From NCBI RefSeq assembly GCF_025602895.1, contig NW_026516374.1:1-64000 (forward strand): DNA of 64,000 nucleotides, given 5' to 3'. Below are positions 44,683 to 55,310 of this stretch, in pieces. A model generated the notes under the pieces. The model searched no databases, was not told the origin of the DNA, and worked only from the letters and a program-made list of their open reading frames with translations. Position 1 is the first letter of the stretch, and every line of letters starts with the position of its first letter. The position numbers were made by a program, and so were the translations under genes. The DNA is from Polychytrium aggregatum (lineage: Eukaryota > Chytridiomycota > Chytridiomycetes > Polychytriales).

Positions 44683-46814
44683 ATGCCCAAGAAGATCGTC
44701 GAGGACGACATTGTCGTCGAGAACATCGAGGACGGCGAGGCCGCCAACAAAGAAGAGCCTGTCGAGGACGCCGGAGCCGTAAGCATCGTCCCCGAGGCAG
44801 CCACTGCAGCAGCGGGCTTTTGGGCGAGAGACCTTCCAAAACGGAGCAGCAATCACAGGGCACAAGTCCGGCGGTGGGAGGCCATGGCCCGAGCAGGACA
44901 AGCTTGCGGGACGGATGCGAGGATTCCCGGAAAAAAATCAAGCACTATGATATACGGAGACCTCCCCCTGGAGCTGCAGTGCATCGGCGCCCTGCTTTGA
45001 GCCCCTGCCGCAAATAGATCTGTCTGAAGCTGAAGCCTTCGATGATCTGCAGCCCGCTGTCCTGCCGTCGATGTCGCGATCGACGGAGGCTGGGAAGTAG
45101 CCGGGGGGGGGCGGATCACACTCGGCCTGGTTCTCGAATCATTCCAGATCACCAACCGCGGCGCAGATGCGGGCACGGCCACGAGGGCAATGCTTCTGAT
45201 CTAGCGAGTCAGCTTGATGCTGTGGTATGTCGCTGAGCTTTCACCTCTTGCTCTGCAGGGTCTCTTCGATGGCCTGAAGAAGAAGAAGAAGAAGAAGAAG
45301 GCGCCTGCCTTTGACGACATTGCTGTGGAGGAGGCTCCTGCTGAACCCGAGCCTGAGCCCGAGCCTGAGGTCCAGCCTGAAGCTGCTGAGCCGGTTGCCG
45401 ATGAGGACGGCGCTGCTCTGTTTGCGGACCTGAAGAAGAAGAAGAAGAAGAAGAAGGTTGTGCTCGAGGGCGACGAAGAGGCTGCTCCTGTCGAAGAGGC
45501 CCCTGCTGAGGAGGCCCTGGACTTTGGCGAGAAGAAGAAGAAGAAGAGCAAGCGACCGAACTTGGCCGAGTTTGAGGCCTCACTCAAGGCGGACGAGGAG
45601 GAGGGTGCCGTTGATGTCGATGGAAACGATGAGTCCACCGGCGGCGCGGGTCAAGGCCAAGATGCTTGGCTCGGCTCGAATCGCGACTACACCTACCAGG
45701 AGGTAATGGCGATGCGCTTGCTTAGCAGGCTGCCGAGGCCGTAGGGACAGGGCAGCGTGCCCACGGACAACGATCCTTTTCAATCCAACTTTACCGCAGT
45801 TCGACTATATAGCCCGAACACATCCCGACTGACAAATCCTTCCTCCCGCCCCGCCTACCAGCTCCTCACCCGCGTCTTTGCCATCCTGAGGCAAAACAAC
45901 CCCGAACTGGCGGGCGAGAAGCGCAAGTACACCATCGCTCCTCCCCAGGTGTTCCGCGAAGGCTCAAAGAAGTCCGTCTTTGCCAACATCACCGACATCT
46001 GCAGAAGGTAACCTGGTCGCTCACCCAGTCCGAGCCATCTGCACAAGCAACCTGGCGTCAATCTGCCGATCCCAGCGCTCGATAGTGTCGATCCCTTGGG
46101 CCTGGACCGTCGCGTGTATGCTCGAACAGCCCTCTGCACCCTGGCACTACGCGCACTAACCTCATGACTGTTATCTCCACCTCGCTGCAGAATGCACCGT
46201 CAGCCCGATCACGTTATCCAGTACTTCCTTTCTGAACTCGGTACCACTGGCTCCGTCGACGGCAGCCAGCGGCTCGTGATCAAGGGTCGCTTCCAGCAGA
46301 AGCAGATCGAGAATGTGCTGAAGCGCTATATCAGTAAGTCGACGGGCACCGCTCACGCCATGTCACATTGTCTCGTTGCTGCATTGTTGTGTCGACCCGA
46401 GCCTTGAGCCTCTTTGTTCGGCTGATCTTGACTGTGCCATTAATTTACCCACTGCAACTTGTTCTACACAGTGGAATATGTTACCTGCAAGACCTGCAAA
46501 TCCCAAGATACCATTCTGATCAAGGAAAACCGCTTGTTCTTTGTCCAGTGTGAATCTTGTGGATGCAGACGATCTGTTGCCGCCATCAAGGCTGGTTTCA
46601 AGGCCCAGACTGAGAAGAGAGCTGGTTCGTATCTGTCACCGAATCGTGTGGCTGCCTTGACTTTGCTATGGCTTTCCTATGGCGTTGCTTTGGTTGCCGC
46701 GCATTCTCCTCGGGCTACCAATGTGTGTGGAGCCAGGCTGTTGCTGTTTCGTGTCACTAACTCTCTTTGATCATGCTTTGACACACAGCCCAGCGAGCTG
46801 CTGCCGGTGTTTGA
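44683..46814 (+). CDS. SUI3: Translation initiation factor eIF2 subunit beta
   Basis: ATG at 44683 ([20 protein letters not shown]). Exon 2 begins near 45260 and holds three lysine blocks ([32 protein letters not shown]); in eIF2-beta these bind eIF5 and eIF2B-epsilon. The central core is [20 protein letters not shown] with [20 protein letters not shown] (45850-46010), then [20 protein letters not shown] (46194). The C-terminal zinc ribbon is CKTCKS ... CESCGC (46487-46568). The final splice gives [10 protein letters not shown] with TGA at 46812-46814. The factor is part of the eIF2-GTP-Met-tRNA ternary complex. Five or six exons; complete. The gene starts 370 bp after FIG4 on the same strand; 44313-44682 is its promoter and holds nothing else I can see. 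Confidence 0.95.
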
Positions 46815-47445
46815 AGGATTATGGGAGGCAAACCGTCGAGGGCGCTTCTTTAGCGATGAGGCTGTTCAGATTGCTGTGCTTGTTGCTGTGCTTGTTGCGA
46901 CATGTTGCTTTTCGCTGATTTTGTTACAGCGCTTTTTGAAACACATTGATCACTCCTGCAAAACACTCTCTGTCCATTGCACTTGAACACATTCAAGACA
47001 TGCTTTCCGGGATCAGGCACATGGATTCGCGGTTAGGCTAGGAGGCGCGTGCATACAGCTTCCCTCCCCCTTAATGCTCTTCGTAGGCCGCAGCGAGTGA
47101 CCAACGACAACATGGCGCCCACGTCTCAAAGCAATATGAGCACATCCTCGATGATGGGTCTATTGGTGGGATTCTGGGGCTCGGGGTGAGCACCAACTGG
47201 CTGTTGTGTCGTCGAGGACCCTGGCGGTGCTGGTGAACGTGCACAGACTGCGGATGGGGGGCAGCCGCAGAGTCACCGGCAGGTGTCGTATGGGCAATGC
47301 ATGGATCGAGGATGTCTTTGCATTCAGAGGAGTGTCACATGCCGGGCTCAAGACAGGCCGGAAAAACACGTGGTCGCTCGGTCTGGCTTCTTCGTCCATC
47401 AACCACACCGTCCCTGTCGCTCGTTGCCTCCGTCCAGACACCATC
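46815..47445. other. Intergenic
   Basis: Region between eIF2-beta and the alpha/beta hydrolase. A short frame from 47112 could be an alternative upstream exon of the hydrolase, but no family evidence supports it. Nothing else is visible. Confidence 0.5.
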
Positions 47446-49695
47446 ATGGTCATTACCGACTACGCCGTGGTCGCCAAGACCAGATCGAGCGAGCCCATCA
47501 GGCTCTACTACGAACTGCATGGAACCGGGCCCACCAAAGCTATTCTCATGTGAGTTGCTCTCTATTCCCCCCCGCGACATTATTTCTTCGTTAGTTTCGC
47601 AACCTTTCGATATGCATATGTGGGATCCGCAGTGTCTGGCATCGCTCGGTGAGCCTGTTGCCGGGGGGGGGCACGCTAGTCTCTGCTCTTTTAATCTTCA
47701 TATGCTGCCACCAGCCGAGACCGCTCGTTTCTGCTGGGCCCGCCCATGCTCTGCAATCGTCCCCATTCCCGCTTCTCAACTCGTTCCCACTGACGACTCT
47801 GTACCTCCCCCTCCCTGCAGAATGGGTAGGAACAAATCTCTTTTTCGTTGCCGCCACTTCGTATAGGATGGGTGCTGAGCTGGTCTGTCGATTAACGCAG
47901 CACACGCCGCCTCTGATATGCTGACAACTGCACTCGTTCGATGATGATCCAACATCACCCTGGCCACCAGGCCTCAATATGACGTGCGATTCTTGGGTAA
48001 GCCAAGGACGCCGCTTGCCAGACGTTTGCAAAACCATGGACTCCCAGTGCTCTTCGCCTTGACAGAGAGCGCCAACAGTCCGCGTCGATCGTATCTAACC
48101 CTCCATTGCATCTGGCACCATATATTGCTGGCCCAGGACAACCAGGTGGGAGAGGCTCGGTGCGCGGCGATGATGAGAAGGACGGTGCTCGCCACGAGGG
48201 CCACGGAATACCATCGGCCAGCGGGGACTTGAATTGCGGCTGCCGAATCAAGCCCGCGATCGACTGCAGTGTTGCGTTGGTCTTCTGACCTTGCATGCCA
48301 CAATCGCCCCCCTTCAGTCGAGGTTCTTCGACTCTCACCCCGACTATCAATGCTGTGTCTTCGATAACCGCGGAGTTGGAAGATCGTCAACGCCGTCTTG
48401 CCGCTATACGTACGAACCAAGGCTCTTGCAGTTCGCTCTGTCTGCTGATGCCGCCTGTTGATGGGCGACTTTGTTGGGAATTGTTTCCTGAGCAGTCATC
48501 TATGCATTTGCAGGACCTCGGATATGGCCAAGGATGTCTACGAGCTTCTGATTTGGCTCGGATGGAAGAGTGACATCCATTTGGTTGGAATTTCCATGGG
48601 TGCGTACTCAACGGTCAGCACATGTCTCGCTTTCAGCTTGGGTGGTGTCCTAATCCAGACTATATTTGCTCCCGCTCAGGTGGCATGGTAAACCCAGTCG
48701 ACGCAACAATACCGCTCGTGACTCGGATACTCATCATGGACAATTGATTCACATTCGATGCGACTATTCCAGATTTCCTTGGAGCTGGCGCACTTTTCCC
48801 CTGAGATGTTCACATCTCTCACGCTCGTCTCCACCACTGCGGGATTGACGATACCTCCGGTAAACGCCAGCCCAGCTGTCGAGCTGCCCACCGCCGACAA
48901 TGTATCTAAACCGCCACTCGCCTGCCTTCTTGATTCAGGTCACTGCCATGATCGAAATTCCGCGCCTGCTTGTCATCAAGGACAGAGGAGAGAGGTTACA
49001 GCGAGTCCTTCGGCTGATCTTTCCGCAGTCGGTGCTCGAGGCACCTCCGCCAGCACACAGTTCGCCTGAATACAAGAACATGTTCGAGTACATGTTCGAG
49101 ACGAGCCGCCGGAAGGCAGAAGCCTATCCTCCCCAGAATCCAATTGGCGCCTTGGCACAGCTTTCTGCTGTCATGACCCACCATGTCAGCTCGACGCGCC
49201 TGAAGCAGATCGGCGACGCCATGAAAGGGCGCATCCAGATCGTCACCGGGACATGGGACCAGGTACGGACGGATCTGGGTTTGCATCGGAGCGCAGTCTC
49301 GAGGCTCTTGGTGGTCGGAAGTGTTCGGGTGGTAGCCCAAATACCATCTTGCTGTATCGTGCAGCCAGTTCACCATCGTGCAGCCCGTTCACCATCGTGC
49401 AGCCCGTTCACCATTGGTGCAGCAGCGCCCATGGTCGATTCTATCGTGAGCAATCCAGGCTGCCGGTCACCTCCCACTAATCTCATATCGCCCATCGCAA
49501 CACTTGGTGTGGTACCAGCTCGTCCGGCCGTCAAACTCGACCTATCTTTCTAAGCAGCTCTCGTGTACGATGCACGTTTACGAGGGCGGCGGCCATGCCC
49601 TGCCTTCGGAGCGGCCTGCTTGGTTCAACGACCTGCTCGTGTCTCATTTCGGCCAATGCGCACGCTTGGTGCAGAGCATGGACTCTGCTCTGTGA
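47446..49695 (+). CDS. Alpha/beta-hydrolase fold protein
   Basis: ATG at 47446 (VITDYAVVAKTRSSEPIRLY, then YELHGTGPTKAILM). Later exons give FDSHPDYQCCVFDNRGVGRS (48330-48390) and MAKDVYELLIWLGWKSDIHL. The nucleophile elbow is GISMG at about 48590, with the serine expected to be catalytic. Next come ISLELAHFSPEMFTSLTLVS (48770-48835) and a cap region near 48950-49260 (EYKNMFEYMFETSRRKAEAY). The last exon, HVYEGGGHALPSERPAWFND, supplies the histidine (GGGHAL) before the stop at 49693-49695. Nucleophile, oxyanion motif (DNRGVGRS) and His are all in family order. The substrate cannot be read; related fungal proteins include esterases and lipases of the TGL family. At least seven exons. Confidence 0.85.
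49366..49418. repeat. 19-bp tandem repeat in an intron
   Basis: Three copies of GTTCACCATCGTGCAGCCC (last one diverged), inside an intron near the 3' end of the alpha/beta-hydrolase gene. Confidence 0.85.
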
Positions 49696-50105
49696 CCCAA
49701 AAGCCCCGACCTCCCCGACTCGCTATGCTCAGGGGCCAGCCGAGGCTATCCCATCCGCTTTTATCCATCGTAGTTTCCGGCTACTGCCTTGTTCCAAAGA
49801 TGCACGGTCGCAACTTTGGGAATTCCGGACAGAGCTCTTGAATGACGGTGTTTACAGGGCACTGTGCCGCCTGTAGCTATGACAATGTTCCGTTAGTCCT
49901 GAACAGCTATGTGGCGTACATGTCTTCCTGAGATGATTGAATGAATAATGTCGATATATGATTGCAAACAACATGGCATGTACTTGTTGCACGGACATAT
50001 CCGAAACAGCCCAAAAAATGCAACTGGAGCTTGAGCCAAAGCGAAGGGATCCAGGATTCGTGCTTGGATGCTGCTCCTCCCCCGGTTGCATGAAAAAGAG
50101 CCATT
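49696..50105. other. Convergent intergenic region
   Basis: Lies between the 3' ends of the hydrolase (+) and PDRG1-like (-) genes, probably their 3' UTRs. No gene seen. Confidence 0.5.
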
Positions 50106-51081
50106 TCACGAGTGGTCGATGATGCCGTAGAGATCTTTGGCCTGCATGCCCTTCAGATCAAACCCTTTGATCCTCTTGGTTGAGCCTCGCTCCAGCTGTT
50201 CCAGATCTGCCGTGTGCGATTTGATACTGTCCCGCAGCGACTCGATTTCCTTGGTCAGCGTCTCGCCGTCTGCATTGATCAATGATCATTGTAAATGCTG
50301 CAGACAGGACGACGAGCCCGATAGGATGCTCACGAGGACCAAGCAGCTACCGAGATCAACGTACCTTTGGCGATGAGTCCTTTGGCTGTGTCTTGCTCCA
50401 TCTTCATGAAGATGCCTCCCATATTATACCACACTCGCTGGTCTATGCGGAGACGCAAGATGAGTCAAGTAAATGGGCCGCTCGCACGGGAATCGGTCCG
50501 ATCGATATGCTGATGTGTATCAGAGACAGATTGATGGTGTCCTCGCTCGCCGACTGCAGCTGTAGATGCGTTTGGACACTCGAAAGCATCGCTCAGCTGC
50601 CAGCTAAACAGCATCCTCACTCCACCTGGCTCAAACTGCTTCTTGCGAAAGCATCCAAGGGCTTCTCTATTTGAGTTCCGCCTCCGGTCGAGATCCAGTA
50701 TCTATGTGTGGGACATGCCGGAGACCAATAGGGGCCATATACTGCTTTAGAAGCTCGTCTTTGACATTGAGTCTCGGCCAGAAAGACTGTGATCGGCATG
50801 GCCCTGCTCTTTCGCGGACAGGGAGCGTCGGTCCAAGGTTTGAGGATCCTCCAACGGTAGATGCTTGTTGATCATTGGCCACATACCAGCTGCTTCTCGG
50901 TCAGGATATCCTCGGCAATCCGCTCCCGCTCAGCTTGCGCTGGAGATGGATGGTTGATATCGAAAAAGAGCGAGTCGAGTTTAGCAGACCACCTAACAAA
51001 CGATGGCAGCGACCGCTTCCACAACTGTATGCGCATTCGGCTGCGGCCTGCGCTGCCTCGCCCACCTTTCACAAAATCCAT
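50106..51081 (-). CDS. PDRG1-like prefoldin-family protein
   Basis: Four or so short exons. Exon near 50965-50890: SPAQAERERIAEDILTEKQL. Exon near 50693-50620: DLDRRRNSNREALGCFRKKQ; this DLDxxRNxNREAL block is diagnostic of PDRG1. Next, the KMEQDTAKGLIAK region (50415-50370) and GETLTKEIESLRDSIKSHTA (50275-50200). The end is RIKGFDLKGMQAKDLYGIID with TGA at 50106. PDRG1 is a beta-type prefoldin-like subunit of the URI/R2TP module that assists assembly of RNA polymerases and PIKK kinases. The sequence is a two-helix coiled coil, as expected. The start is uncertain: an ATG at 51081 is in frame, but a shorter first exon is possible. Confidence 0.8.
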
Positions 51082-51441
51082 CTTGTGCAGCTCGGTTTTG
51101 GGCAGAGTCGCTCTGGTCGGTTCGGTTTGGAGACATTTGCGAGAGAACAACAGCGGCACACGTGATGCCTGGCGCTGGACTCTGGTGGCGCAGTGCCAAG
51201 TGACCTCCACATGACCGAGAAGACATCCGTCCAGCCGCCGCCTCTCGCCCATGCCGAGCCCAGATCAGTCTCTGTTGTTGGCATCGTCACGACCAGCATC
51301 GTCACGACCAGCACCGAGGCCGCAGTCCTCCCGAATCCACACCGCAACACCAGCAACAGCAGCAGCAGCACCAAGCGCCAGACGCCACAGCGCTGTTTGC
51401 AAATCACATCGGCGACAGATCACCCAGAAACACCCGCCAAG

Positions 51442-52419
51442 ATGGCTATGGCAGCAAAGTCCCGGACAAATGGTATGTCGTCCTCACCATCAAGCTCGGC
51501 AGCATGGGTCATTTCTAACGATGTGACGACGGCATATGCTTTGCAGTCCGTCTCCCCCCCGAAGTCAACCGGGTTCTCTTTATCCGGAATCTGCCTTTCA
51601 AAATCACGGCCGAGGAGATGTACGATCTCTTTGGAAAGTGAGTTAAGCCCACCGGGTGTCTCAAAGCTCACGTCCTCTGGATCTAGTTGTACCGATCTGG
51701 CCCAGCCAATCGGTGTGCGTCTTGGCAACGATGCTTGCATCCATGGACGAACCGATATCGGGCTGATCCGCTCTCATACCGCCTCTTCAGATATGGCCCT
51801 ATCCGACAAATTCGGGTAGGAAATGCTCCAGATACCAAGGGCACTGCCTTTGTCGGTAAGCGCGACAGGAGTGGAGGATCCGATCCTGTCATGCCAGATG
51901 CTTGCTCGCCATGGCATTCGGCAGCTACAGCACCACTGCTGGACCTCCTACTTACCATCTGCGCACGACCAGTATACGAGGACATCTTTGATGCCAAGGC
52001 CGCTTGCGACCACCTGAGTGGATTCAACATCATGAACAGATACCTGATCGTCCTCTACTACCAACCCAACAAGGCGACAAAAAAGAAGGATCTCGACAAG
52101 CGGGTCAGTGTCGATGCCTCGATCGATGCGGTGCTCCTGCAGAGAGCATTGGATTTCTGCTAGGGCGATGCCTGCTCGGTCCGCTAACAATTCTTTCGTC
52201 GACTTTTCATTCGCCTGGTCGGGCTTGTATATAATTGCGGTGCCAACTGCACTCTCGCTGGACTGCTGCTGGACTGCTGCTGGACTGCTGCTGGACTGCT
52301 GCTGGACTGCTGCTGGACTGCTGCTGGACTGCTGCTGGAATATCGCACACCCTTTTCGGTTATTGCAGGAGGAGGATCTGGAAAATCTGAAGCGCAAGTA
52401 CGGAGTCGACGACGAATGA
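51442..52419 (+). CDS. SF3B6: Splicing factor SF3B6 (p14), branch-site RNA-binding protein
   Basis: ATG at 51442 ([10 protein letters not shown]). The RRM is split over exons: [20 protein letters not shown] with [10 protein letters not shown] (51552-51640), [20 protein letters not shown] (51790-51855), [20 protein letters not shown] (51973-52035), and [20 protein letters not shown]. The last exon is [16 protein letters not shown], stop at 52417-52419. SF3B6 sits on the branch-point adenosine within U2 snRNP, bound to SF3B1. RNP1- and RNP2-like stretches are conserved and the protein is full length (about 125 residues). The last intron carries an 11-bp minisatellite. The gene is divergent from the PDRG1-like gene, sharing about 360 bp. 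Confidence 0.95.
52257..52338. repeat. 11-bp minisatellite (GGACTGCTGCT) within the last SF3B6 intron
   Basis: About seven perfect head-to-tail copies of GGACTGCTGCT ending some 25 bp before the final exon. Because 33 bp equals 11 codons, the array is open in at least one frame and produces a repeating [11 protein letters not shown] peptide if read through. The array contributes CTG-rich sequence close to the acceptor. Confidence 0.95.
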
Positions 52420-52537
52420 GCCTTTGTGGACTTTGGAAGCATCGCCTTCGAGCAGCTCTCACAGCGACGGCCGTGCGTTGATGCCATCACTTAGGTTGGA
52501 GACCCGACCGGCACGGCTACTCTCTTACAGCCAATCC

Positions 52538-52543
52538 AATAAA
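52538..52543 (+). terminator. AATAAA polyadenylation signal of SF3B6
   Basis: Canonical hexamer 120 bp after the SF3B6 stop and about 45 bp before the Fanzor copy C start. Confidence 0.55.
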
Positions 52544-52584
52544 AAGCAGGTTTTGGCCGTTGGTGACTGATATCACTCAACACA

Positions 52585-52770
52585 TCGCGCGCTGGGTATG
52601 ATCATTCAGTGATGCGTTTCTGGATCTGAATCGGGGACACTGTCTCACTCCGATGGCTCCCCGCAAGCGAAAGGCACCACCCAGGAGACGGCGATTCAAG
52701 CGACTCGAGAAGGCCGAGCATCTTGATATCGAGAAACCATGGAGCTGTCCAGGTGGTCGAGCGAATGCAC
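52585..52770 (+). pseudogene. Heavily deleted Fanzor relic, copy C
   Basis: Starts with CATCGCGCGCTGGGTATGATCATT, where TCGCGCGCTGG and the following ATG region are shared with copy B. It then jumps to GTGATGCGTTTCTGGATCTG, shared with copy A. Further jumps lead to ATGGCTCCCCGCAAGCGAAA, to GACGGCGATTCAAGCGACTC, and to the zinc-finger exon (KRLEKAEHLDIEKP). At least four internal segments are missing relative to the copies A and B combined, and the frame changes. Only about 190 bp of recognisable element remain. It cannot encode a nuclease. Sequence from 52771 to 53168 shows nothing I can assign. Confidence 0.75.
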
Positions 52771-53169
52771 CACACAGAGTGATTGCCAACCAGGACGGGA
52801 AACAATCGCATGGCTTGCTCACATTGCACACATGAGCGACCCAAAATGCAACTTCTGACAGACAGAGCGAGACAATCCGTCTATCTGCTGGAATCAGGAG
52901 CCATGCATAGCGGTGTTGGGTGCGCCGGACAGACTGCGGATACATGGAATTCGGAGGGAAACGACCATTTTCCTCGACAACGGAATAAAGCTCGGTGTGC
53001 GAATCACATGCGCGGGAGCGATGGCTTGCGATAAGCTTATTTGTATAATCGCCTAGTCTACCGCACACCAGTGGGCTGTCCAGCAGGAGCGCTTTGAGAT
53101 GCGGATAATGCCAACAGATCGACATGCTGGGTTGCATACGTCGATGTGAATGCGGGGATCCGGCGGACG

Positions 53170-55059
53170 CTACGTATACAACTTGCGACCAATCTTGACA
53201 AGTTCTTCGTACAGGGTCCATGTGATTGCAGCGCTGCAAGCCTTTCGCACGAGTCGCGGACTCAGGCCTGAGAAAAGTCCAAGTAGCCCTTCCTCCTATC
53301 GAAGGGCAGCGTGGGGGAGTGAGCCGGCGCCTGCTTGTTATCGACTTCTCGCCAAACCCGCAAACGCTCTTGGTTGCGTCTATTCAGCCGATCATTCTCG
53401 GTGAGACCGATACAATCAGTGTTCCCATCGATACTAACCTTCATGATGAGTGCGATGCTTTGGGTCGTGGATTTGTACAGATGCGGCTTGATCTGCATCC
53501 GCGTTTTGATGACATCGAACGGCTGGGTGAGAAGCGTGGCGACGATGCTACTTGACGTCGCAGACGTAAAGTTGATCGAAACCGACTCTTGCAGGAACGG
53601 CAAGCGAGCAGCTAGCGGATGTGCATCCAGTCAAGCATGCGTCATGGTGAGCCAACAGTCCCTGAGTGCACAGGCAGAAGCGTGGATCAAGAGGCGGACA
53701 GCACATTCCAGTGCCCCCCCTGTGCGTCTTGGACGGATCAGCGATATCGGGCTTCGAATGAACTGAGCAAGCCCGGAGCCATCCAACGAATCCGATGCAA
53801 TCGATGGGTCACTACCCACCTTTCAACATCGCCTTGCTGTTTTCATAAAAGAGGAGATAGAGGCCAGCATAGGGTGCATCGCGTAGGGCTGTCGCCGTGA
53901 AGCCGTTGAAGAGCCCGCGGATGCCTTCCGTCTTGCGAATTGAAGTGAATGCCTCCCATAGGCTCTTGTAATTGTAGAGATCGCTCTGGTTCGCAGAAAG
54001 GCAGGGGTGTTGAAATCAAAGCTCGCTTGAAATCAAAACTCGCCAGAATCGACTCCAGCAACCAACTTCCAGCATTTGACAAGCACACGACTGACCTCGT
54101 ATCTCGACTTGACGACCGAAACCGGCATCATCACCAACCCGATGGACTGGATGGCCATTAGCAAAGACACAGACCGAGCAACGTTCGTGGAGGTCAGATT
54201 TGTTCAGCGCAAACGACCCCCCCCCCTGACGGCTGCAGACATCAAGGAAAAGTAATTCACATACTACCCTAGTCAAGGCACCAGAAACCATGTTGATGGT
54301 ACCGTCGTTCATGGTGATGCCCATCAATCGATCTTCCTGAAATCCGTGCTTCAATAGCTTGCGGACCTCGGTCAGCGAGGTCATATAAATGGCGCTGCCT
54401 GGAGCCGCCCGGAGCATGGTCGCCAGCGTTCCTCTCCATAGGGTCCACACAGACTCTTGAACGACTATCTGTCTGGCTTTCGAGAAGATGGCAACGGAAT
54501 ATAGCCGGTTCAACGAGAACCACGGACGGTGGAGCGTTGATGTCGTCGATCCCGAAACCGATGATGCGGAGGGGTGGGGCTGGCGCTCTTGCTGCAGCCT
54601 CTGTGCACAGAGCCGGCCAGGACAGCGTCGGGATGTCAGGATCATGCACGATGCAAGGGCGCTTTACAGGCAGCCAATGCGATCGATCTCGATGCTGGGA
54701 TGAATCCAGTCGAGTGTGAGCGAACGATGACCGCTACTCACGGTTTTGACCTCAGGCAGCCGATAATAATTGGGTCGAGCGATGGTGGCGATAGCGGTTG
54801 ACGGCGATCGAGCGTGGCGGATGATAAAGGACGGTGAGGATATGCCTGAGACGACAGTGGGCGGACCAGGAGGGGCCACCGCCCTGGTTCGTTCGAGGCT
54901 GCGGGATTGACCGAGCAAGACGAGAACACTTACAACATCCAGCGGCTGGAGTACCAGACAGCTCACCAGGCCTGCTATGCCGCCGGCAAAGAAGTGGATG
55001 TGCGGCTCGGTCGGGCGCTTGGTCGAGGCCGAGGCCGAGATATGGACGGTTGTCGCCAT
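53170..55059 (-). CDS. HEM25: Mitochondrial glycine carrier Hem25/SLC25A38
   Basis: ATG at 55059. Exon 1: [20 protein letters not shown], then QPLDVV, the first carrier signature. Middle exons: [20 protein letters not shown] with [15 protein letters not shown] (54440-54340), [13 protein letters not shown] (54130-54095, second signature) and [20 protein letters not shown] with [16 protein letters not shown] (53945-53840). Then [12 protein letters not shown] (53530-53495, third signature) and [20 protein letters not shown], ending [12 protein letters not shown] with TAG at 53170-53172. The [14 protein letters not shown] block is typical of SLC25A38. It imports glycine into mitochondria for 5-aminolevulinate and so haem synthesis. 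All three PxxVxK/PxDxxK repeats are present. Introns of 80-400 bp; intact. Confidence 0.9.
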
Positions 55060-55310
55060 TGGCAAAGATGATGGGGAGAAGAGCGCAGATCCCGGCCAGG
55101 CGAGACACCGCCGGGCAAAACGCACCTTCTGGATTTCCAATCGTGGGTCGCAGAGCCATCCGCGACCCCAACGAGGAAGTGTTTCGCCCTGGATCGCACG
55201 AACCTGCTCGTCACGATGACCACCACGGCCGCGATGAGGCGGATGGAGCCTCTCACACAAATCGTACCCAGATAGGACGACCAGCGACCTCGAAAGTGAG
55301 GGATACTGTT

